Source of the DNA: Macrotis lagotis
Lineage: Eukaryota; Chordata; Mammalia; Peramelemorphia; Peramelidae
NCBI RefSeq assembly: GCF_037893015.1
Contig: NC_133666.1
Coordinates: forward strand, 621,035,156 to 621,099,155
Length of the DNA stretch: 64,000 nucleotides
Reading direction: 5' to 3'
Shown here piece by piece: positions 1 to 64,000 of this stretch. The position numbers were made by a program, and so were the translations under genes. Every line of letters starts with the position of its first letter. Positions within the stretch are counted from its first letter, which is position 1. The notes beneath the pieces are model-generated. The model searched no databases and had not been told where the DNA came from. It saw only the letters and a list, made by a program, of their open reading frames with translations.

Positions 1-746
1 GTTTCCTTCTGATTTTGGGTACAGCCCTGATGGTCGAGCTTTTGTGGAAGGGGGTCCTGGGAGGAGGAAGGCCATGGCAGATCCAAGGTTCGTTATAGCT
101 CCAGGCTCTCAACTCCACTTGGTCAACTAGTCTTTTAATCCCCATACCAAGGACCTTTTAAGTTGTGGTGACATATGGACTTTGGGAAGAGAAAAGCAGC
201 ATTACAAGATCTAGAATGAGGGTGAGGGATGGCCTTGAATAAAGATTTAAATTGAGGGAATTCAACAGTTTTGAACAGCTTCTAATACAAGAATAGCTCT
301 TCTTGTCCTTCCTAGGTACAAAGCAGGGCCAGGATCCCATTTCAGTTAAATATGGGAAACAAAGCGAGTCAGAGATGCCCTTGGGTGTATCCTCCAATCC
401 CGGCCCCTCCCCCAGCCTTCTGGACAAGACAATGGGGCATTGAATTGGATCCCTAGAAAGGGCCCCTTGTTCTCAGGCCTTCACCTCAGCCCAGGACCAT
501 CCTGCCTGGTCCTGCCACTTCTCTCCCTTTCCCTTGATACTGTCTTGCTTACTCTGCCTCCTAGTCCTACTCTGGGGTCTTTTTTGCTTTGACTCCCTTA
601 TCCCAACTCCTTAAAGGACCCATAAAGATTAGTAAATGTAAGATAGAATCGTGGGGTTAGTGTTGGAACAGGCTTGGGGCAAAGGGGAGAGGCCTCAGAG
701 ACTCATGGGCAGTCCCTGCCCAGGCCCCACCCTCCTTCCTTCCCTT

Positions 747-752
747 TATATA
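747..752 (+). promoter_or_regulatory. TATA box of the small secreted-protein gene
   Basis: A TATATA core inside TTTATATAG follows a pyrimidine-rich stretch and lies about 55 bases upstream of the ATG at 806. A start site 25-30 bases downstream would fall near 775-780 and give a very short 5' UTR. The position relative to a good signal-peptide start supports a tissue-restricted TATA promoter. No CpG island is visible here. Confidence 0.6.
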
Positions 753-805
753 GCTGGGTTTGGGTCCAAGATGTTAATGCTTTCTTCCATCATTTGGACG
801 CAGCC

Positions 806-2320
806 ATGGCTCCCAGCCCCCGGTGAGGTCTTGGAACACTGGGTCTAAGATTTTAAGGAAAGGAGGGTTTATAGGTCTTGCTGGACTGGGGATGCTGGGG
901 TTTGTACCTTAGGAGTCCCTGAACCACCCAGGTAACTCCCCCCTACTCCAATCCCAGGTTCTTGCTACCTGTCTCTTTGCTGATCTTATTTCTGGCTCTA
1001 GTGGCTGCTGAAGGTGAGATTCACTCCCCTTTTCCTTTGTCTATTCTAGGAACTTAGGGGTGGAGAACAGTAACATATCTGGGATCCGTTAAACAGCATT
1101 GGGACCACACAGTGCCATTTAGCCCCATGGGGATCCTATCTATCCTGGTTGTCCTGGGAAGATCCCTATCAGATCACCTGTATGAAGGCAGGACTTTGGG
1201 ATAGGTTGGCCTGAGACCTCTGCCCTACCCCTTCCTTTTGACCCTGTTTCCCAACTTCAGAGGTTCATCTCCATTATGCCCTCCTGAATTTTCTTTCCCA
1301 AAGCAGAAGCTTCGTTGTCAAGCAAACATGCCCTGCAGTCCGAAGATGAAAATGAGGGAAATGCTTTTGAGTCCGAGTCCCAGTCCTCAGACAGCCCTGA
1401 TTCTGATTCTAACCAGAACTCCGTGGGCAAGGATGCAGCTGGTGAGATTCTTCAGGCCAAGCATCAGACAATGACCCTGTAACTGATGGGGCCAAGTTCC
1501 CCTGGCCTAGGCAGGGCTATGGGGAATGAAGCAGTTTGCATCTAAGAATGCCTCTTACCCTTCCTTCTTCACCCCCCCTCCCCTTCTTCACCCCTTGTAG
1601 ACATGCAAGAAGAGGAAGGAGAACAGAAGGATGAGAAAGAAGAATCCCCTCTCCAGAAGACAACCCAAGGTGAGTTCAGCATTTTCCACTTGGACCCTAG
1701 GGGAAGGGAATGTGTATGTGTGTAGGCACGATGTAGAGTCAAGAAAGATTAAAGGAAACTGGACAGGAAGTGGAAAGTCAGAAAAAATTAACGAATTTCA
1801 GGTCTTGAAAGAATTAATGGAATTGTGGATCTTTAACTTGGAGGATTAGTATCATCATTGTCACCAAGTGCTTGAAGGATTTGCATGGGCAAGAGGGAGT
1901 TGATTTGCTAGAAGGCAAGGATGATCAGAAATATGGTCAAAGGAAAGGCTTTGCATTCAAGTCAAGTTAGCACAAGATGCCTGCACTCCCTTCGCTTTAA
2001 TGGGACAGCACCGGAGTAAGTTCTCCTGTCCTCCACATCCCTCAAACCCGACCACTGGAAAGGCAACTGGAAGAATCCCAGGAACTAACTCCCATCGGTC
2101 TCAGAATATTCCTCAGATGAGTGCCTGAAAGGGAACATCTATGAAGGATCTACCCCCATTCAATACTGAGAATATATAGGGACATGGGGGGAAATGGGTG
2201 AGGAGTTGTTGAATTCAAGTGGATGGGTGACTGCTATAGATGTCAACACTGATTTGTATCTGTGCCCTCCTTGTCATCTCAGAGACGGAGAGGACCTCAG
2301 CAGAAGAACTGGCGGTGTAG
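806..2320 (+). CDS. Predicted small secreted acidic protein, five coding exons, unknown family
   Basis: I do not recognise this gene. Exons 806-822, 958-1013, 1307-1441, 1601-1669 and 2283-2320 join in frame to 104 residues. All junctions are GT/AG with good donors (gtgagg, gtgaga, gtgaga, gtgagt). Intron 1 is phase 2 and the other three are phase 1, so exons 3 and 4 (135 and 69 nt) are symmetric. Residues 1-25 form a signal peptide: MAPSPR, then a hydrophobic stretch ending LALVAAE. The mature part is rich in Glu, Asp, Ser and Gln, with SESQSSDSPDSDS and QEEEGEQKDEKEE, no cysteine, no N-glycosylation sequon and no membrane segment. It could be a phosphorylated secretory product of a gland, but that is inference. 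The exon 3 acceptor is NAGNAG (aagcag), so one residue may vary. The gene is followed by a non-coding exon and AATAAA, and it converges on HSF1. Confidence 0.55.
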
Positions 2321-2449
2321 CAACACCGGAGACCTGGTATAGGACCACTTTCCTAAGTGAAATCTGATTGACAGCATAGGCCTTAGATTGGTGGTATGTG
2401 GGCCCAATAAGAAAGCTCTGTCTGACATCCTTTCCTCTCTCTCCTATAG

Positions 2450-2585
2450 GCCTATGAAGTTGCTGCCAGGATCCTCTGATGATAATCTGTCCCTGGTCCT
2501 TATACCTTGCTCCCTCTCCCCATTTTTTTCCTGGGTGATAGGGAATATTTGCTCTAACCCCTCAATAAATTAATCTGAGAAAGTA
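2450..2585 (+). other. Probable 3' UTR exon and poly(A) site of the small secreted-protein gene
   Basis: A strong polypyrimidine tract and TATAG acceptor end at 2449. A canonical AATAAA lies at 2564-2569. A weaker donor (gtatag) after 2336 would join the stop-containing exon to this fully non-coding last exon. Without that splice, the same AATAAA could end an unspliced 3' UTR. Confidence 0.45.
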
Positions 2586-2889
2586 TCTAACCTTTTGAAC
2601 TAGGGACAGGTGTGTGCGCGCGCCTCTTTCAAATTTGGCTACAAATCTGAATGCATCTGCCTTCCATACTAAAGTGGGCATCCTGAGGCCCAATGACAGC
2701 TAGTTGTGGGAGGCTGGGAGCAGCTCAAGTCCATAGACCTTTCATGCTACTGTCTTTGGAAGGATGAAATGCCAAGTAAGTGAGAGATCCTTCAGGGATG
2801 CAGGGTAAATCCAGGTAAAGCATCATGGACTTACCAGTGAAGCAGGCTTGCAAGAAAAAAGGAGACAAGAATGGACTGAAAAGAGAAGG

Positions 2890-3230
2890 CAGTGGGGGTA
2901 GTGGAGCACTGAATTTGTAATCTAGAAGACCTGGTTAGGAATCCCAGTTTCACTTACCAAGCTTTGTGATCTTGAGCAGGTCACTGAGGATCATAGGATT
3001 CAGAAATGGGACCTCAAACTAGGGCTTTTTTTTGCCATAAAGATCTCATTTCCTCAAAACCAAGTTAAGGGACTTGGTCCAAGATCACACAGCAATTTTG
3101 GGGCCCAATGATTCCAAATAATCTACTGTTATTTCTGTAGCATGATACTCTCTCAACCTCTCTGGTCTTATTTCCTCACCTATAAAAAGAGGTTGGATAA
3201 AAAAATCTCATGTTCTAAATAGTAGAGTCC
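2890..3230 (+). repeat. MIR-type SINE, interrupted by a second old SINE
   Basis: MIR-like sequence at about 2890-2992 (tcactta, gagcaggtcactg) resumes at about 3150-3230 (cctcacctataaaaagagg). Between the two halves lies another old SINE in the reverse sense, with a catttcctc-aagttaaggga-acacagca pattern. This fills the gap between the small secreted gene and the HSF1 3' end. Confidence 0.5.
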
Positions 3231-3520
3231 TGGAGGGGAGGGTCCTAGGGCATCCATTCAAACATCTATCCCAAGGGAACACAGACAAACCTATCAGGAC
3301 TCAGCCATCTTCCCCCAACAGAAGGTTCATTCACTTAGGTATAGTCCCCAGTCGAGAGACCAGCTCCTGACTGCTTCCTGCCCTCTCTGGCCTCCCTCCC
3401 CAAATACTGAAGCCATTATAGCAAGCTCAACAGAATCAGAGTAAAGTGTAATTCCCTCCTGAATGCCAGGAAGAAAACACTCCCCATTAGCTGAGAAACC
3501 ACAAACATATAGCCTCTCTG

Positions 3521-4187
3521 TTTATAGATCTGTCTGTCTTCATATACATATATATATGTATGTATGTATGTATATACATACATATATGTATGTATATACA
3601 TACATATATATATGTATGTATATATATATATATATGCACATATATATTCTCTATATAGGGGGAGAAGTAGAAACTTCTCTTGTGTAAAAATCCAAAATAC
3701 AATTCTATCAACAATCACCGGGGTCAGTACAAAGTATAACCGAGAAAACCCCAAACCAACCAACAGGAGAACATACAGAGCCAGGGATGGGGAATGGGGC
3801 AAGCACAGGTTGCTGCCCGGTGGAGCCTTGGGAAAGTGTGAAAGGTGGTGGTTAGGATCCCACTCCATGGCATGCATGGTGTTGGGGTCCTCTCTCCTGT
3901 TGACCTCTGCTCATCTGGGGCTGTTTCCATTGTACCAAACTCTGTCCAGAACAGCCCCTTGGGCACATACACTCCCCTTGCTCAGATGGGTGGCCCCTTA
4001 TAGCCTGGGTCCTATCTCTTGCCAGGTTCCCTCCACCAGGCATGACTGACCCCAAGTTAGATTTCTGGCAACTTCTCTGAGCACAAACACAAGGGACAGT
4101 GCCCCTCTCCCACCCTCAGGAAGACTGGCAAGGAAGGGAGGGGGACCCTGAAGCCTGGATCATCCCCCTCCCAGAGGAAGAGGAGTC
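3521..4187 (-). other. HSF1: HSF1 3' UTR (extent uncertain)
   Basis: Sequence downstream of the HSF1 stop on the - strand. I find no AATAAA or ATTAAA within about 650 bases. The first plausible variant signal is TATAAA (tttata on +, 3521-3526), which would place the 3541-3657 microsatellite inside the UTR. The true end could be earlier. Confidence 0.4.
3541..3657. repeat. TATG/TACA/TA microsatellite with palindromic blocks
   Basis: Alternating purine-pyrimidine runs of tatg, taca and ta units, arranged as several perfect inverted blocks. It lies just inside the probable end of the HSF1 3' UTR and could form hairpins or cruciforms. Long open frames across it are low-complexity artefacts. Confidence 0.9.
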
Positions 4188-61812
<57,625 letters not shown>

Positions 61813-61918
61813 TCCGGGGGCCGGCGGGCTGGGCAGGGCCGGGCCGGGCCGGGAGGCGGCCGGGGCAGGGCCGGCCTGCTGCGAGAGGCCCGGGAAGGGA
61901 AGGAAGGACGGCTGCCGC

Positions 61919-62056
61919 TTAGCGCCGCCGCCGCTGGGGCTGCAGGGGACCCGCTGCCTCGGCCTCAGGCGCCGTAGCCGACTCCGCCGCTGCCCAAGCC
62001 GCTACCGCCGCCCGCTGCGCAGACAGAACTCCGAGGCCCAGCATGGCCGCCGCCAT
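61919..62056 (-). other. Possible upstream ORF in the HSF1 5' leader
   Basis: An ATG at 62056 (-) inside AAGATGGCGGC opens a 45-codon Ala-rich frame that stops at 61919, about 107 bases before the HSF1 start. It matters only if HSF1 transcription starts right of 62056. The same bases form a YY1-like site, so the ATG could be incidental. Confidence 0.35.
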
Positions 62057-62060
62057 CTTG
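62049..62060 (-). promoter_or_regulatory. YY1-type element
   Basis: Reads CAAGATGGCGGC on the - strand. This is the form usually found just downstream of a start site in housekeeping promoters, which would put an HSF1 start slightly right of it. Confidence 0.6.
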
Positions 62061-62198
62061 CGACGGGCTCGCCCCCGGCGACGCGCGCTGCCTACGCCCG
62101 CACGCCCGCGACGTCCGCTCCGCCCCAACGGCATCCCGGCTCGGCCTCTCGCGTGCGCGTTTATTTCCTCCTGGCCACTCTTTTTCCTGGATCTCCGG

Positions 62199-62220
62199 CC
62201 CCCCCCCCCCCCCCCCCCCC
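62199..62220. repeat. 22-base poly(C) run in the promoter
   Basis: Uninterrupted C run between the HSF1 and BOP1 starts; a G-quadruplex or i-motif is possible, and the exact length may be a sequencing artefact. Confidence 0.9.
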
Positions 62221-62269
62221 GCCTTCGGTGGACGCCGGGGCGCAGGCGCGCCCTGCGACGGCCGCCTGA

Positions 62270-62279
62270 GCGCATGCGC
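62270..62279. promoter_or_regulatory. NRF1-type element
   Basis: Perfect palindromic GCGCATGCGC. Related gcgcaggcgc sequences lie near 62240 and 62370. NRF1 sites are frequent in divergent CpG-island promoters. Confidence 0.65.
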
Positions 62280-62479
62280 ACTCGTCTTCCTCGGGAACGA
62301 GGCGAGGCAGGCTCTCTCTCTCTCTCCTGCGCAGCCTCGGCGATGCGGACGCACCCATCGCCGCGCCAAGCGCAGGCGCACTCTGCTTCTGGTCCCGAGC
62401 CCGACAGGAAGGGGAGGGAAGAGGGAAGAGAAGTCCCTGGCCGCCGGAGCTAGGAAGCGGCGCGAGGAGCGGCGGGAAC

Positions 62480-62608
62480 ATGGCTGGGGCGCGGGGCGGG
62501 AGGCGCGCGGGCACGGGCGCAGGAGCTCCAGCGGGGGCCCGAGGGAAGGCCGGCAAGAGGCCCGCGGAGCGCCAGCCGGGGCTGCGGGAGGCGGAGTCCG
62601 GCGAGGAG
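62480..62608 (+). CDS. BOP1: BOP1 exon 1 (partial gene), ribosome biogenesis protein
   Basis: BOP1 is a nucleolar WD-repeat protein of the PeBoW complex (with PES1 and WDR12) needed for 28S and 5.8S rRNA maturation. Here only the first coding exon is in the window: ATG at 62480 in the context aacATGgc, MAGARGGRRAGTGAGAPAGA then a basic Arg/Lys/Pro stretch ending AESGEE, 43 codons, phase 0, donor gtgaca at 62609. The MAG start with a basic N-terminus and the head-to-head position next to HSF1 support the call. The N-terminal tail of BOP1 is poorly conserved, so sequence alone is weak. The next exon was not found before 64000; exon 1 could end at another donor. Confidence 0.7.
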
Positions 62609-63206
62609 GTGACAGTACCAGGCGGGCCACGTGCGCGGGCGGAGGGCACCGGGGGCCGGGGAGACCGGGGACAGGGGTGGGAAGGAGGGCGCTGCGAGGG
62701 CGTGCTGAGAGCCCTGGCATGGGGAAGGGGCCCCGAAGTGACGGGGGGGGCCTGGCCGTGTCCGGGCTCACAGAAGCAGGACATAGGGCTGGTGGCCTCA
62801 GAGAGGGTGCGAGGGTGCGAGGGAGCGGGAGCCGGAGAAAAGACCCTCGTCGCTGATTGACAACATTTTGTGGAGATTCCCAAAGGGGTGATTTAGGCGA
62901 AGGGGCCGGTGGGGGTCAGCAGATGGCCATGAGCAGGGGCAGAGTGGTTGGGAGAGACGTTGAGGGGAGCTTCGAAAAGCTGGGGAGTAGCGGAGAAGGA
63001 CCCCAAGAAGTGGTGCTGAAGTAAAATGGGGAAGAATCGGCGCTGTAGGGAGAGAAGGTGTAGGGAAAACCGCTGAGGATGATGGATCCGAGGAGGTGGG
63101 ACTTGGGGGTGTTGGGGAGTCGGGGTGGAGAAATTGAGGAGAGAGGGATACCTTGAGATGGGTTTGTCGAGGAGGTAGGCATCCTGAAAAGAGAAGAGTG
63201 AGGGAA

Positions 63207-63345
63207 GGAGAGCAGCTAGGTGGCCCAGGGGATAGACCCGAGTTCAAATCGGGCCTCAGGCACTTAATAATGACCTAGCTGTGTGACCTTGGGCAAGCCA
63301 CTTAACCCCATCGCCTTGTAAAAACCAAAAGAGAGAGAGAGAGGA
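63207..63345 (+). mobile_element. Marsupial SINE (+) in BOP1 intron 1
   Basis: Head gcagctaggtggcccagggg, a short internal deletion after gatagac, then cgggcctcaggcacttaata and a tail of gtaaaaaccaaaagagagag. Diverged flanks gggaagga/gggaaagga. Confidence 0.9.
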
Positions 63346-64000
63346 GGGAAAGGAGTTTGAGAGATGAGTGTCCAGGTGAAGAAGGAAAAGGGACTAAGGT
63401 ATATAGAATCTAGAATACCCTGGGCAAAGAGCTAGTCTTTTTTGGATGGAGGCCCTTGAGGTGTTAACGCACTGACAAATGAAACCTTCCCTTCTCCTTC
63501 AGTTGCTTCTCTGCTTCTATTTTTTCAGAATGAGATTCTCTCTAGGGTCATTGGGTACCCTTGCACTTCATAGCTTTTTTTTTTTTTTGTAAACCTCACA
63601 TCTTAGAGAGATCAGAGATTTTGTTTATAGTAGGTGTGGACCCCAGATTGTAAACTGGGAATTTCTGGAGCTAGGTATTTCCTCATTCTGTATCCAAATA
63701 CCTCTTAGCACCTAGAATTTGCCAGCCTTTTTCATGTGACCTGTGGATTGATTATTGCTACCTTTCTTAGCAGTCAGTTTTATATAAGGCTATTTTCCAT
63801 TATGGGTCTGATTTGGTGGTCCAGAGAGGAAGGCATATTTCAATTTAAATGTAAAGAGGTTGGATTTTATAGACATGTGACACTGGGAGAACAAGAGTAA
63901 GTTCCTTAAGGGTACAGTTTATATATTATACCCTTTGTCATCCTCTATAGAACCTAGCAGAATCGTATACTTGTTGAGAGACTGTGAATGACTAAGTGAA
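63346..64000 (+). other. BOP1 intron 1, nothing recognised
   Basis: AT-rich intronic sequence past the SINE. No second BOP1 exon with splice context was found before the window ends. Confidence 0.5.

Noticed and set aside
771..822. Upstream ATGs (771 and 776) as start for the small secreted gene
   Set aside because: From 771 the frame hits a stop in exon 2, and the likely start site near 775-780 leaves that ATG outside the mRNA. ATG 806 gives the signal peptide.
3416..4049. Overlapping frames of 74-161 codons rich in Tyr and Ile
   Set aside because: Translations of the TATG/TACA microsatellite in several frames on both strands.
61965..62771. 268-codon - strand frame over the promoter and BOP1 exon 1
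   Set aside because: GC-driven open frame, Pro/Arg/Ser-rich, crossing a poly(C) run. No family recognised.

Overview
The window is nuclear DNA from a marsupial. Two things show this: a 13-exon vertebrate HSF1 gene, and many copies of the tRNA-derived marsupial SINE that starts near ggcagctaggtggcgcagtg and ends in an A-rich tail after a TTGCAAAAA-like stretch. MIR, L2 and L1 copies are also frequent. The SINE subtype and its abundance suggest an Australian marsupial, possibly a dasyurid; that last step is inference.

Layout. (1) 1-3.5 kb: a small, apparently undescribed + strand gene (TATA box 747-752, coding exons 806-2320, poly(A) signal 2564-2569). It predicts a 104-residue acidic Ser/Glu-rich protein with a signal peptide. 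(2) 3.5-61.8 kb: HSF1 on the - strand. All 13 coding exons can be placed with consensus GT/AG junctions, and they join in frame to 522 residues. Exons 5-13 sit within about 5.6 kb (4188-9795), exons 2-4 are spread over 22.5-28.7 kb, and intron 1 is about 33 kb. (3) Inside HSF1 intron 1, on the opposite strand: a KRAB zinc-finger retrocopy (about 47.8-49.9 kb) with broken frames and a SINE inserted in it, and a 5'-truncated L1 (51,887-54,681) with a tandemly doubled 3' end. A decayed 7SL RNA copy (about 26.8-27.1 kb) lies in intron 2. (4) 61.4-62.7 kb: a CpG island acting as a head-to-head promoter for HSF1 (-) and BOP1 (+). Only BOP1 coding exon 1 (62480-62608) is in the window.

Functional links. 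HSF1 (heat-shock transcription factor) and BOP1 (60S ribosome biogenesis) share one divergent promoter, as in other mammals. At the other end, the small secreted gene converges tail-to-tail on HSF1, where eutherians have DGAT1. No DGAT1 exon is visible in the first 4 kb, so the small gene lies between HSF1 and wherever DGAT1 is in this genome. The remaining sequence is intronic and dominated by old repeats; no other intact protein-coding gene is supported.
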